Source: Channallabes apus
Taxonomy: Eukaryota > Chordata > Actinopteri > Siluriformes > Clariidae
Reading direction: 5' to 3'
Assembly: GCA_030522415.1 (NCBI GenBank)
Contig: CM060105.1
Span: forward strand, 11,698,206-11,762,205
Length of the DNA: 64,000 nucleotides
The notes under the pieces were generated by a model, which made no database searches, was not told where the DNA came from, and was given only the letters and a program-made list of their open reading frames with translations. Shown piece after piece: positions 45,720 to 58,054 of the stretch (positions are counted from its first letter, which is position 1; every line of letters starts with the position of its first letter). The translations under genes were made by a program, and so were the position numbers.

Positions 45720-46416
45720 TGGGAGTGTAAATAACCCACAGTTATTTGAAATAATTAATAAGAGTGGTATTCTGAGGTGATTTAATTATATTTCTTGATA
45801 TTGGTTGTGCTTATTGTAATTTGCATCATGCTTTGCACTCTTTAAGTTATTTAACCTATAGAGACCTTTATTTTGAAATGTGACCGGGAGGAAATGCACG
45901 GAGATCTTACATATCGGGAGAGAGCGCACGTGCACGGAGTGAGAGAGCACATGCTGACGGAGAAGTATCACGGAATTAGCGATAAAAGACATTTAAGATT
46001 ATTTATGCATACAGTAGCACTTTGTTGTTATATTTTCAGTATTTGTTTTTTGTTTTTGACTTTGTTGACTTGCACCTGGTGGAAAGGGAGAACAAGGTAG
46101 TTAAGAACATTTTGCTGACATATGGCATATATCTGTAATTTATGGTCTCTATGACTGGGTTATGTGTTTGTTCTATTATGAGTAATTTATGTCTTTGTTA
46201 AATGTTAAATTTAGCTTAATTTATGGGGTAAGGTCATTTGTTTGTTTCATTTATATGGATGTGGATTTCATGCAGATTCCGATTTTGTTATTTTTTATAT
46301 GTTGTTCTAGCTCTTACGTTGTTGTACATCCAATACGGACAATAAAGCCCAACAAAGACAGTACAACATCAGTGTACGAGTTCAATCCCTAATTTTTCTT
46401 CAACCGTGCTGTAACA
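45720..46416 (+). repeat. BEL 3' LTR
   Basis: This 697-bp repeat matches the 5' LTR. The purine-rich GGTGGGAG directly before TGTAAATAACC may be the polypurine tract. The end, CTGTAACA, is followed by GGGAT. Confidence 0.9.
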
Positions 46417-46739
46417 GGGATTGTTTATAAGAATTGACACAAGGTGTACACAGACTACAGAGACTCATGTGACTGTCCTTAATGATCAAAAAGTGAATTT
46501 TACAGCCACAGTTTATAAATCCTCTACACTAATGAGGAAATCTGCATGGGTTTAATACTGCTTGTCCACTGAACTGCTTCTGTAACACAGATCTGGCAAC
46601 CCTGTTCATGCAGTGAAAAGAAACAATCTTCCTCCTCAGGACATTGATGATGAACCTAAAACCTCTGCTTCAGTCTCACTATTAGAGAATGTGTCTTACT
46701 GAGGAGCAGGTCATGTGACTCTCAGAGAGATTATCTTAC
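46417..46739. other. NLR intron or downstream sequence abutting the BEL LTR
   Basis: No exon is seen between the last LRR donor and the BEL 3' LTR. It is unique-looking sequence. Confidence 0.5.
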
Positions 46740-47812
46740 TTCAGTGTCTCCAGTTTACAGTCAGGATTCTCCAGTACAGCAGAGACACACTTCACTCCTG
46801 AGTCTCCTAGATTATTCCAGGTCAGATCCAGTTCTCTCAGGTGTGAGGGGTTTGATCTCAGAGCTGAAGTCAGAGCAGCACAGCCTTCATCTGAGACACC
46901 ACACTTACACAACCTGCAGAGACACAATGACACACACTTCATCAACACATTTTTTATTTTAATTTTAATATTAAACAAACACAAATATCCAAATTAAATA
47001 GAAAATGCAGTTTTTAAGTAATGATTTCATTTTTCATATCACACAATAACACACTTCAACATTACATCCTGGTATTATTATTATTATTATTATTATTATC
47101 ATCATCAGTGAGTAATTTATTTGTGCACAAAAATGTCAGTTACTAAATCACTGTATAAACTATTAATTGCTGCTTTTATTGTGACTCAGAGAGATGATCT
47201 TACGTCAGTGTCTCCACTTTACAGTCAGGATTCTCCAGTCCAGCAGAGAGACGCTTCACTCCTGAGTCTGTTAGTTTATTCATAGACAGGTCGAGTGTCT
47301 TCACAGTCAGATGCAGTTCTCTCAGATTGGAGGTTTCTGAGTTGAGCACTGAGACCAGAGCTTCACCACTTCTCCCTCCAATTCTATCACACCTGATACT
47401 GAAGGAAATAAAATAAGACATAATGAACTAACACTAGTACAAATGATCAAACAGATCCTCAAAGCTTTCACTGCACCTTCGCATTTTTATAAACACCAAA
47501 AGCACAAACAGCAGTAAGAGTGAAGCTAAAATAAGAGGAGAGGAGGAATCAAACCCCTCCCTCTCCCTCTTCTCATCTTGCACAGTAACCCTTCTTCGTC
47601 TCTTATTTAACACTAGAAGCGCTGAGCACCGGTCATTTGACCGCACGGGTGAAAAAAAAAATACTTCACTCAATCAAATTCCAGGATGCTTCTTTCATGA
47701 CTTTTCCTAGACCTGTGAGCTTAATCATTTCACTACGGAGAAATATTCTCTTATAAAATATTGCTGATTATCAGTGTGGGAATGAATTGCGAATTGTCGA
47801 TATTTCACGGAA

Positions 47813-47872
<60 letters not shown>

Positions 47873-50800
47873 TAATCAGCAATATTTTATAAGGAGATTT
47901 AGGGATTTAGCTTTACTGTACTTACACACACATGAAACACTTGCAAACACATATATGAAACAGTCACACATACATATATTCTACTAACTGCTCAAACAAT
48001 TACATATGAAATGCGCGCACATACACCTATGAGACGCGCACATAGACACACAACTGCACAGAGTAGCGAACTGTAGCGCTGTAGGGAACTAGTGAGCAAC
48101 GGATCTTCACTTTAGCGGATTACACCCTCTTACACTCAAACGTCATTAACCCCAGCAAATCTGAAGCACGGATTTATAAAGAAAAAATATGAACAACTTA
48201 ATAAGAAAAAGGGAAGTGATGTATTTTTTCATAGTTTTTGCATGTACACACATATGAGTGAGTCATTAGACTGTCCAAAATGATCCTAACTAGGCATCTT
48301 TAAGCAAATTAAAAGTCCCAGAATCACACACAGGTTGAATGGGGTTTGCCGACAGCAGTGCACCGATAAGGGGCAACAACCTGACAACCACTCACATCAA
48401 TTACAATCCTTCTATGAAGATATAATAACAGGAATGTTTTACTAATAACAATGAAATCGGCTCAGTGTGTGTATAACTGCACATTTAATGTGTAAACAAA
48501 TAAAAGAAAGTTACAATGCAGATTATAAATACTGTAGACATGGGTGTGAAATTAATAAGGTTAATGAATGAAATAAACTGTTTTGTTTAAATATTGTTAC
48601 GTGTTAAATATCCAGAATAAAACCAACTTAACTGTCAGAAGAAATCAGAATATCAATAATGTTTCTCATTATTTCAGGCAACAAGGCATTAATGCTGCAA
48701 GAGTTAAAAAGTGTTTTTCATTTTTGACAGAAACTGTCTTCCACACATTTAATATATGCCCTTCAGTCTTATTCATTTGTTCACATGATCGTTATTCTCT
48801 TATGTAACTATTTATTTATTCACATTAACACCACTCTATATCACCTGAAGCTCAAAACATCTTAAAGTAAATCAAAGTGTTTTCAGTTTCTCTCTTTCTA
48901 CAGTAGAACAGATTTATACAGATTTACTTACGTTGCTTTTCTGGATGCTGCAATCACAGGCATCACCCTCACAAGAACATCATCTGTTATCATCTCTGGA
49001 CTGATATATTTATTCAGGTCAAATTCCTCCAGATCCTCTGCTGATGTCAGTAACACAAACACCAGAGCAGACCACTGTGAAGGAGAGAGTTCACTTTGTT
49101 TTCCAGATTTCAGGTAGTGTTGGATTTCCTCCACGAGAGAATCATCACCCAGTTCATTCAGACAGTGGAACAGATTGATGGATTTCTCTGTAGGAAGATC
49201 TTCACTGATCTTCTCCTTAATGTACTGAACTGTTTCCTCTTTGCGCTGTGAGCTACTTCCTGTCTGTGTTACTAAGGCATGTAAGAGTTTCTGATTGGAC
49301 TCCAGTGAGAGACCCAGAAGAAAGCGGAGGAAAAGATCCAGATGTCCAGTCTCACTGTATAAGGCCTCATCTACAGCACTAATGTGGACATCCGAGATTG
49401 TATTAAAGGACCGACTCGGTTGAAGAACATTTCTCTTTTCCCTCATGAACATCAGGTGCACATACAGAGCTGCGAGATGCTCCTGAATACTCAGATGAAC
49501 AAAGCAGTACACTTTACTCTGGTGAAGCCCAAACTCCTCTCTGAAGATCTGCGTACACACACCTGAGTACACTGCTGCTTCTCTCACATCAATGCCACAC
49601 TCTCTCAGGTCTTCATCATAGAAGATCAGGTTGTGTTTCTCCAGCTGCTGAAAAGCCAGTCGTCCCAGTTTGAGCAGCATTTCTTCATCACTCTCCTGCT
49701 TCTCTGAGTACTTTTCTCTTATGATGTTTATCTGAATGAGGAGGAAGTGTGTGTACATTTCAGTCAGAGTCTTGGGGATCTCTCCACTCTCTGCTTCACC
49801 AAACATTCTCTCTAGAACAGCAGCTGAGATCCAGCAGAAGACTGGGATGTGACACATGATGTAGAGGCTTCTTGATGACTTCAGGTGTTTGATGATGTTA
49901 TTGGCCAGGTTCTGATCACTGATCCTCTTCCTGAAGTACTCCTCCTTCTGTGGGTCATTGAACCCTCGTACCTCTGTGACTCGATCGACACACTCAGAGG
50001 GGATTTGATCAGCTGCTGCTGGTCGGGAGGTGATCCAGATGAGAGCAGAGGGAAGCAGATTCCCTTTGATCAGGTTTATCAGCAGCACAGGCACTGATGC
50101 TGATTCAGTTACATCACACACTCTCACTGTGTTCTGGAAATCCAGAGAGAAACGACACTCATCCAATCCATCAAAAATGAACAGAACCTTTTCCAAACTG
50201 GACATTTCTGTTTCTTTTGTTTCCTTAAAACAGACATGAAGGAGCTCCATCAGACTCAGTTTCTGCTCCTTCATCAGATTCAGTTCTCTGAAAGGAAGTG
50301 GAAATATGAGGGGGACGTCCTGATTTGTTTTCCCTTCAGCCCAGTCCAGAATGAACTTCTGCACAGAGACTGTTTTTCCGATGCCAGCGACACCCTTTGT
50401 CAGCACAGTTCTGATGGGTTTGGGTTTTTTAGATAAGGGCTTAAAGATGTCACTGCATTTGATTGGTGTTTCCTCTGATGTTGTTCTCCTGGACGCTGCC
50501 TCAATCTGTCTCACCTCATGTTCTTTATTGACGTCTCCACTGTCTCCCTCTGTGATGTAGAGCTCTGTGTAGATCTCATTCAGGAGTGTTCGGTTTTCCT
50601 GATTTATTATCACTCCATTTACACACTCAAACTTCTTCATCAGATTTAATCTGAACTTCTTCTGGAATTGATTTACAGCAGCAGATTCTTGGTCGTGTCT
50701 GTGACAGGGTGAAGTAGGAAGACATGGTGAGACATGGGGGTTAATTATTAAAGATCACAGTGGTCTGAGTGGTTACCACAGACAGTTCATTATGATTTTG

Positions 50801-51212
50801 TCACTCTGTATATCTCCTGTATATTGGTTATTATCTAATCACTCTGTATGAAATAACAGCAGAGAGGTTTTAAACACCAGTGTGTGATGTAGTTAGTTGA
50901 TGCAGTGTTTTCAATAAAAAAAATTGTATGAGTGGATTTGATTTAACATTTGAAGAAAAATATAGTAGAACTGGAAAAAAAAATCTGATCATTTTAATTT
51001 GAAGTTTACTATTTTTATGTTTACTAAGTTTACAGTCATTAGAGATGTAACAGAATATTACTACATCATACAGAATGAACAGATAATGTGTTTTACTCTG
51101 AGAACTATGAGATGTTACCTGTGTACAGATGAGGAGACGCCACGTTTAAATATCCAAGGAAGCTCCATAGACGCATCACTCTTCATGGAGACACAGCTGG
51201 GTTCTGGTGAGT
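46740..51212 (-). CDS. Fish NLR-C (NLRC3-like) receptor gene, four exons, 3' end not seen
   Basis: Exons: 51212-51119 (N-terminal peptide repeat, [16 protein letters not shown]), 50698-48932 (FISNA and NACHT), 47398-47204 and 46913-46740 (leucine-rich repeats). Splice sites are GT-AG and phases agree at every junction. In the large exon, the Walker A box GVAGIGKT lies about 83-90 residues and Walker B ([10 protein letters not shown]) about 154-163 residues after its internal Met, followed by winged-helix and helical segments. The LRR exons read [17 protein letters not shown] and the like. One is the standard 174 nt; the other is 195 nt with an extra seven-residue insertion. Family role: cytosolic innate immune sensor. 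No B30.2 or further LRR exon is visible, and BEL starts 323 bp downstream of the last donor. A complete first exon was not placed. Confidence 0.88.
47399..48931. other. NLR intron
   Basis: This is the intron between the NACHT exon and the first visible LRR exon. It contains a 50-bp AT microsatellite (47816-47866) and no recognisable coding sequence. Confidence 0.7.
50699..51118. other. NLR intron between the N-terminal and NACHT exons
   Basis: On the minus strand it begins GTAACATC and ends CTGTCACAG. It is an AT-rich, 420-bp intron with no other feature. Confidence 0.7.
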
Positions 51213-51920
51213 CTGATCTCTTTATCTGGAGTTTACTGAACAACATTATAGAGTGGACATGAGACAGGAATTAATTCTCTAATATCATGATTCAGAATAC
51301 CAGGAGAGACTCGATATGAGCAGCAAGTCGTCAAATCACAATAATTCTATTTAATAATCTTCATGAGCTCCACTTCATCTTACACACTAGATAACAGCAC
51401 CAGAGTGTGTAGCATACAGAGCTCATCACACACTCTTTTAATACTGACAATGTTAAAAAGTAAAAAATATATATATTGTGATTATTTCCCTTCAGGACCT
51501 CACACAAATACTGTGAGGATAGTGGGAATAGATTTAATGTGGATAATTATAGAGTGTGTGTCGCTCTCAGTCTGGTTTTTATTTCCAGTTCACATCAATC
51601 AACCTTTTTACATAGACTTAAGCTTTAATTAATAGTCATATTTTACTGCTGCTACTCGGCTTTTCCTTGAATTTTAAGTTTTGTTTCTTTAGAAAAGTTA
51701 CAAACTGGATTCCAAAAAAGTTGGGGCACTAAACAAATTGTGAATAAAAACTGAATGCAATGATGTGGAGATGGCAAATGTCAATATTTTATTCAGAATA
51801 GAACATAAATCACGGAACAAAAGTTTGAACTGAGAAAATGTATCATTTTAAGGGAAAAATATGGTGAATCAAAATGTCATGGTGTCAACAAATCCCAAAA
51901 AAGTTGGGACAAGGCCATTT

Positions 51921-52567
51921 TCACCACTGTGTGGCATCTCCCCTTCTTCTTACAACACTCAACAGACGTCTGGGGACCGAGGAGACCAGTTTCTCAAGTT
52001 TAGAAATAGGAATGCTCTCCCATTCTTGTCTAATACAGGCCTCTAACTGTTCAATCGTCTTGGGCCTTCTTTGTCGCACCTTCCTCTTTATGATGCGCCA
52101 AATGTTCTCTATAGGGGAAAGATCTGGACTGCAGACTGGCCATTTCAGTACCCGGATCCTTCTCCTACGCAGCCATGATGTTGTGATTGATGCAGAATGT
52201 GGTCTGGCATTATCTTGTTGAAAAATGCACAGTCTTCCCTGAAAGAGATGATGTCTGGATGAGAGCATATGTTGTTCTAGAACCTGAATATTGATGCATT
52301 GATGGTGCCTTTCCAGACATGCAAGCCGCCCATGCCACACGCACTCATGCAACCCCATACCATCAGAGATGCAGGCTTCTCAACTGAGCGTTGATAACAA
52401 CTTGGGTTGTCCTTGTCCTCTTTGGTCTGGATGACATGCCGTCCCACATTTCCAACAAGAACTTCGAATCGTTCAATTCAATTCAATTCAATTTTATTTA
52501 TATAGCGCTTTTAACAATGGTCATTGTCTCAAAGCAGCTTCACAAAAATTTAAGAAATTTAATTTAA

Positions 52568-52604
<37 letters not shown>

Positions 52605-53377
52605 TATATATATAGAATAATTATATATAAAGTAATAAGTAAATAAATAAAATTATAATAGAAAATAAATAAATAAAAACAAATAATAATAATAATAATT
52701 ATAGAAAAGAAAATAATTGGAATTGTGGATGTGTGAGAAAAATGTGCAGATAATAATGAGATGAATGAATGAAATGTCTCTGATGAGCAAGCCAAGGGTG
52801 ACGGCGACGGTGGCAAGGAAAAACTCCCTGAGATGGCATTAGGAAGAAACCTTGAGAGGAACCAGACTCAACAGGGAACCCATCCTCATTTGGGCGATAA
52901 CAGATAGAATCGTGACTCGTCTGACCACAGAACAGTCTTCCATTTTGCCACACTCCATTTTAAATGATCCCTGGCCCAATGAAAATGCCTGTGCTTGTGG
53001 ATCTTGCTTAGAAATGGCTTCTTCTTTGCACTGTAGAGTTTCAGCTGGCAACGGCGGATGGCACTGTGGATTGTGTTCACTGACGATGGTTTCTGGAAGT
53101 ATTCCTGAGCCCATTCTGTGATTTCCTTTACAGTAGCATTCCTGTTTGTGGTGCAGTGTCGTTTAAGGGCCCGGAGATCACGGGCATCCAGTATGGTTTT
53201 ACGCCCCTGACCCTTACGCACAGAGATTGTTCCAGATTCTCTGAATCTTCGGATGATATTATGCACAGTTGATGATAACTGCAAAGTCTTTGCAATTTTT
53301 CGCTGGGTAACACCTTTCTGATATTGCTCCACTATCTTTCTGCGCAACATTGTGGGAATTGGTGATCCTCTACCCAT
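51921..53377 (-). pseudogene. Tc1-like transposase, interrupted
   Basis: The likely start is MGRGSPIPTMLRRKIVEQY at 53377, inside the longer frame that opens at 53431. Paired helix-turn-helix motifs and TVLWSDESRF (first Asp) follow. The protein is then split by the retroposon at 52473-52906. The downstream frame (51921-52358) holds IFQQDNARPHSASI (second Asp) and CSPDLSPIEN (Glu) and ends near TIR sequence. Additional frame shifts occur at 52360-52466. Not functional. Confidence 0.88.
52473..52906 (-). mobile_element. Short non-LTR retroposon inside the Tc1 element
   Basis: This 434-bp insert is flanked by a 7-bp direct duplication GAATCGT (52466-52472 and 52907-52913). Its 3' end, on the minus strand, is an ATTGA pentamer tail (52473-52490). 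The body includes ATAGCGCTTTTAACAATGG, and on the minus strand GTTTCTTCCTAATGCCATCT, a sequence type widespread in fish as LINE/SINE 3' regions. It contains a 30-nt A run (52569-52600) and TA-rich expansion in the middle. The exact family was not determined. Confidence 0.75.
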
Positions 53378-53720
53378 CTTGGCTTCTGAGAGACACTGCC
53401 ACTCTGAGAAGCTCTTTTTATACCCAATCATGTTGCCAATTAACCTAATTACTGTTAATTGGTCTTCCAGCTCTTCGTTATGCTCAAATTTACTTTTTCC
53501 AGCCCCTTATTGCAACTTTTTTGGGATTTGTTGACACCGTGAAATTTAGAATCAACATATTTTTCCTTTAAAAGGATACATTTTCTCGGATTAAACTTTT
53601 GATCTGTCATCTATGTTCTATTCTGAATAAAATATTGACATTTGCCATCTCCACATCATTGCATTCAGTTTTTATTCACAATTTGTTTAGTGTCCCAACT
53701 TTTTTGGAATCCGGTTTGTA

Positions 53721-54746
53721 CTTAATAATTACGTTTATTTAATTAAGTTTTCATCTTTATTGTCTTCATTGTTAGTTTTCAGAGGCACAAAACAACCTCA
53801 AGCTAAATTTAAAACCTGAAACCTGAATAAGAGCTATTGAGTAATTGTGCCAATTCAATCAATTAATCATTTCAGTAATCAATGTATTAATCAATAATCA
53901 CAACAATCGTTAGTTGCAGCCCTGCTTTAGTGTACTTAGAGTTTTTCTGTTGCGTTGCATCAGTTTTTTTTTTTCAGGAAACCTCCAAACATAGCACACG
54001 GGACAAACACCAGGCCAACAGCCTCGTCTCATTCTCTCTGCATGAACTCGGAGAACTAAGACTGAAACTGTGTTTAACATGATCACATTACCCAGAATTC
54101 ACAGCAGATCCACAGTGCAGCCGTCTGAAGGTAGTTACTGTAAACTGCTGTATATACGTACACTCCAGTTTATATCACTGTTGGCTTGACAACGATCTAA
54201 AATGCAGATTAAAATCAACACGTGTGTGCTGTGCTTGATGTAAGTCACACTCGTGTCTAACACCATTCAGAAGCACAGTGTGTTTGTACTGGTGCTGTGA
54301 TTTTATATTAATTACAATAAATAAATAAAACTATATAATATACATTGTAGTTGTGTCTCTGCAGGGTCTCACTAAAATGCCGATGTGTCCCAGTCAGAGT
54401 GAGAGTTTAACACCCTGTGGTAGTGATATTGCAGTCGTTGGATATGTTGCCATTACAGAGAAAAATAAATGTAATACAATTTAATATAAAGTGTTTTGTG
54501 TCGACACTGCCTGTTCATTATTGTGAAGCCTGTATAGCGATATGTCTTATATCATGACATTAGTGTATTGTCTCATGACTACTGTTTACTTTTTAACTGC
54601 ACTTTTTAAGGACATCTTTTCACAATGAACAGAATCTGGGATTTTTGTCAGGTGATGTCTGTGTTAGTTATTATTTTCATGAATACTCACTACATATATT
54701 AGATATGAATGTTCAGTGACTAAAACACTAGGACACAGTAACTTAC
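53721..54746. other. No recognised gene
   Basis: This is AT-rich sequence on the 5' side of the placed NLR exons, with only short frames. No mobile-element ends were recognised. Confidence 0.5.
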
Positions 54747-54799
54747 TGCTTTTCTGAGGGCGGGGTCTCATTCTCTGTCTCCAGATCAGGCGTCTCCAT
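54747..54799 (-). CDS. Candidate first coding exon upstream of the NLR
   Basis: On the minus strand ATG opens METPDLETENETPPSEK, followed by a good donor (GTAAGT). The acidic N-terminus is plausible for a fish NLR leader. However, its phase does not match the next exon (51212-51119), so either a further exon lies in between or it belongs to another gene. Confidence 0.35.
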
Positions 54800-56410
54800 G
54801 TTTGAATATTAGTGTATGTACAGAGAGCTCATGGACACACTGCTGAATCCTGAAGATGCTGATCTCTACTGCTGGAATAAATTACACTCCTAAACACACA
54901 ACAACAATCATGCAGTTAATAAACTTGATTTACGGAAATTGTATTTAGTCAGATATAATCACAGCAGAGGGTTTATGAGCTTTATGCAGTGTGTCATGTC
55001 ATGCAGGAGCAGAGAGAGAGAGAGAGAGAGAGATCACAGCTGTGTGTGTGTTCCTCTCCCTTACACACTCCAAATTTAATAAACTGGCTCAGACTAATGA
55101 CGTCACCGACAGATATGTTGGATGTAGTTCAGCATGGTTTCCGCTAGGGGGCATTAAACTCGGAAGTGGCTAATTTACGTAGAATTTTGGATTTTTTTCT
55201 AGATTTAGAAGAGTTAGAAGAATTTATTCATAAACACGATCACGGTCGGTTATTTCACAAGATAATCACAAAAAAACTAAACTAAACGATATACAGGAAA
55301 GTAAATAACACAGCGCGCTGGACTTCCCCCAAAATCAGATCTTAAACTTTATTATTCTTTTGTTCCAGATTATTAAATCTAAATTCACACAAACACTCTG
55401 AATGTGTAATTAATGATAAACAGAAGAGATAAACTCGAGTATATAACACACACAGGAGATAAACACTTCAGTTCTGCTGACATGCCGCAGTTTTACTGCT
55501 GTTTTTACACAATAACATATAACACCAGTTTTATATTAAATATAAACTCATTATTCAGATATAAAGTCGTTTCTGATAAAGAAATCACTCATTTTTACTC
55601 AGCAGTCCTTGTTGTGTTACATTAATATCACCGTTTCTGCCTGGAGTTAAAGTTTATTTGTTTGTTTTTTTCCAGCTGAAACTAAATGGAGTCTGTGAGA
55701 GAATCACTTTCACTTTCTCCGAGTCATGTGTCGTTCAGGGAATCGAATGTGTCATGTGTCGTTCAGCTCATTCGGATGAACTCTGAATCGAAAAGGCAAA
55801 GAATGAAAATGAAATGTTTTTCTTCTGGAGGAAAATTCTTGATGTTTTGATGTTACACTACAAGTCCACTTTAATGGATCAGTAAAATAATCTCATTATT
55901 ACGTTCATATTTTTATCTTAATCTGATCAGGAATCAGAATAAATAAACCGGGATATGAGACGCGAGGGGGGAAAACTGGAGAGAGAAAAAAACGGGGCAG
56001 AAGGGAAAAAAATCGAGACCATGTGACTTATATTTCCGGCGCCAAAATACAGAAAGGACTCCGAGTATATACTGAATATCTTTATATTATAGACCAAGCT
56101 GAAAGTAAAACTCAGCTACTCAGAATTCTACTCAGTAATTCTCTCCATGAATGTTTAACAATATCCGAGTATTATCTTCCCACGTATGCTTCTTCTCCTT
56201 CTTTTATTTGTTTAGCGGTTGGCAGCCAGCCTTTAGGCGCATTACTGACCCCCGCTGGACAGGATTGATATTACACGGACAAGGATAAAGCTTTTATGAG
56301 CATTGCTGCCACCTGCTGGACAAAATCGGCCACGCTGAAGAGTCAAGTTTTGTGATTCTTTTTTCCTTCTCAAACCCATGAAATAACATCTATAGAATTG
56401 GGTAACAACA
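54800..56410. other. No recognised gene; (GA)n microsatellite
   Basis: A GA run lies at 55013-55032. Several short frames are open but none shows a domain. Duplicated GTGTCGTTCAG near 55726 and 55759 looks accidental. Confidence 0.45.
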
Positions 56411-56555
56411 GCAGCAACAACAGTCAGTCGTTATTTTAAGACATGAAGGTCAATTCTTCTGGAATAATACTTGTTTGACAATACTGTTTATGCAAGAACT
56501 GTTACAGAACAGCTGACATTCATGTCTTAAAATAACTACTGGCTGTTGTTGCTGG
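56411..56555. mobile_element. Hairpin MITE, mariner/Tc1-type ends
   Basis: The arms GCAGCAACAACAGTCAG...TTATTTTAAGACATGA (56411-56452) and their complement (56513-56555) pair over about 42 bp with a 60-bp loop. The right half resembles 7690-7756, so both derive from the same transposon family. Confidence 0.75.
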
Positions 56556-56689
56556 AAATTAGTCATTAAAAATCCTGTTGTCATGTCGCTCTGTCCCCAG
56601 ATGGTTTTTGATTGGGTGACACTGTGCATGTTTACACCACATGTCCACTAATGTCACCGGAAAGAGGTAACACACATGTAGGAGGGGCG

Positions 56690-56905
56690 TTCAGATCAAA
56701 CCAGGACTTGTGGTGAAATTTCTGGTGAATGAAGGTGTAAAAGTAATTTACAGAAGACTTCTGGCAAAGTACGGTGATGAGATTCACAAGACTCTAAATA
56801 TTTTGATTGGTGTGGACGTTTTAAAGAAGGCCATGAATGACGATCCTGAGCGAGGTGGCTCAGAGCCCACTGCAGTCATTCCGTGTACATTCAGTGAGTG
56901 AAACA
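56690..56905 (+). pseudogene. Mariner transposase N-terminal fragment
   Basis: The frame 56710-56901 reads VKFLVNEGVKVIYRRLLAKY, the first helix-turn-helix of mariner/SETMAR-type transposases. It is followed after decay by MNDDPERGGSEPTAV, which corresponds to the conserved linker. The middle of the HTH region and the catalytic domain are missing. Confidence 0.65.
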
Positions 56906-57888
56906 CCTGAAACTTGTCACCATTTCAGATGTGAATCAGACAGGCAGCCCAATCATGGCTCTGGCATCCTGAGAAAACTTTCTAGCTTGGTGGTATCAAA
57001 GCACTAGTGAGGTGAAACTAGAAGAGACACTTCACTTCCACCTGAAAAAAATCAATTACTAAAAGAGTTTGCAATAAATTTCATAATTGATTTGTTGTGT
57101 TGCGCAACGCGGAGACATTTGATTATTTAAAAAAAACTTTATTGAACGCACTCGGTCTCGCTCACTGATGCTAGCAGAGTTCAGCACCTCATAGACAGGG
57201 TGGAGCAAAAAAAATCAATAAAACGAGCGGAAGGTACACTGTAAAAAAAAATCCTGTTAATTTACATTAAACAGCTGGCAGCTAGATTTTCCGGCTTTGA
57301 GCTGTAATTTTACAGTTCATGTGCTGTAATATGGAATGACAGTTTATTACTGTAAAATATATTACAGTACTGAACTGTAAAAATATATGATGTTCAGTAT
57401 AACACTAATATATTGGTTAGCATTATACTGCTTCAGTATGTATTAGGTTATATTATAAAATTATTTTTATTTGTTATATTAATGTTATTTATGATTTACA
57501 TTAAATTTCTTAAATTGCTTGGACAAAAGATGGCCTTAAAACATTAGATTTTTATTGAAGCCAGCATATAAAATACATTAACATTGTTTCCACTTAACAA
57601 ATATGTGGACATTAAAATAATGGACAAAATGCAAAATACAGTACATGTTCTCAACATGTAAAATAGCAGCATACGGAATTCCTATGAATTTAAACAAATA
57701 TGTTGCAAAAAGTGCTGTCACTTCAGATTTCACATGAACACTCAATTGCAGAACACTGCACTGACTTCAAATGAACACTCTATTGCAGACCAACACACTG
57801 ACTTTGCATCAAAACACCATCAGGCAGAGCACAGCACTGACTTCAGATTCCAAACAGAATGTTGAACATGTGCTGTACTGACTTTGCA

Positions 57889-58054
57889 TTACTGAACAAA
57901 GCCCCACTCAAAGTCCAAAAGATTTTTTATCAGGGTGGCTACATGGACATTTACAGTTGCAGTCTTTTTATGGACAAGTTTTCCAGTCTTTTTGGAGATC
58001 ACCTTCACCTGGCTGGCCTTTGTCCCTCTCTCAGGATTCAAACCAACGAAGCGT
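57889..58054 (-). pseudogene. Terminal exon of a multi-copy fish protein (unknown family)
   Basis: It follows an acceptor TTTTTAG and reads RFVGLNPERGTKASQVKV to a stop at 57889-57891, including VNVHVATLIKNLLDFEWGF. It continues the phase of the exon at 58652-58478 (which ends LEFVQ plus part of the next codon). I recognise the pattern only as a repeated, probably transposon-linked fish protein C-terminus; function unknown. Confidence 0.55.

Larger units (their letters stand above)
13288..46416 (+). mobile_element. BEL/Pao LTR retrotransposon, split by a 25.8-kb insertion
   Basis: The 5' LTR (13288-13982) and 3' LTR (45720-46416) are near-identical direct repeats. Gag and protease lie at 14185-16917; RT, RNase H and integrase at 42692-45540. 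The two halves meet exactly at the TA duplicated around element H, in the same reading frame. If the LTR start is taken as the TGT at 13294, the outer flanks are GGGAG and GGGAT, a 4-of-5 target duplication. Net size without the insertion is about 7.35 kb, normal for BEL. A few stops and frameshifts break the coding region. Confidence 0.92.
51701..53718 (-). mobile_element. Tc1-like transposon with a retroposon inserted in its transposase
   Basis: The ends are CAAACTGGATTCCAAAAAAG at the left and CTTTTTTGGAATCCGGTTTG-like complement at the right. They are flanked by TA (51699-51700 and 53719-53720), with inverted repeats of about 200 bp. It lies on the 5' side of the placed NLR exons, between exon 51212-51119 and a candidate first exon at 54799-54747. 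Confidence 0.93.

Noticed and set aside
47434..47673. 79-codon minus frame between LRR exons
   Set aside because: It has a hydrophobic stretch but lacks phase-compatible splice sites with the NLR exons and carries no LRR pattern.
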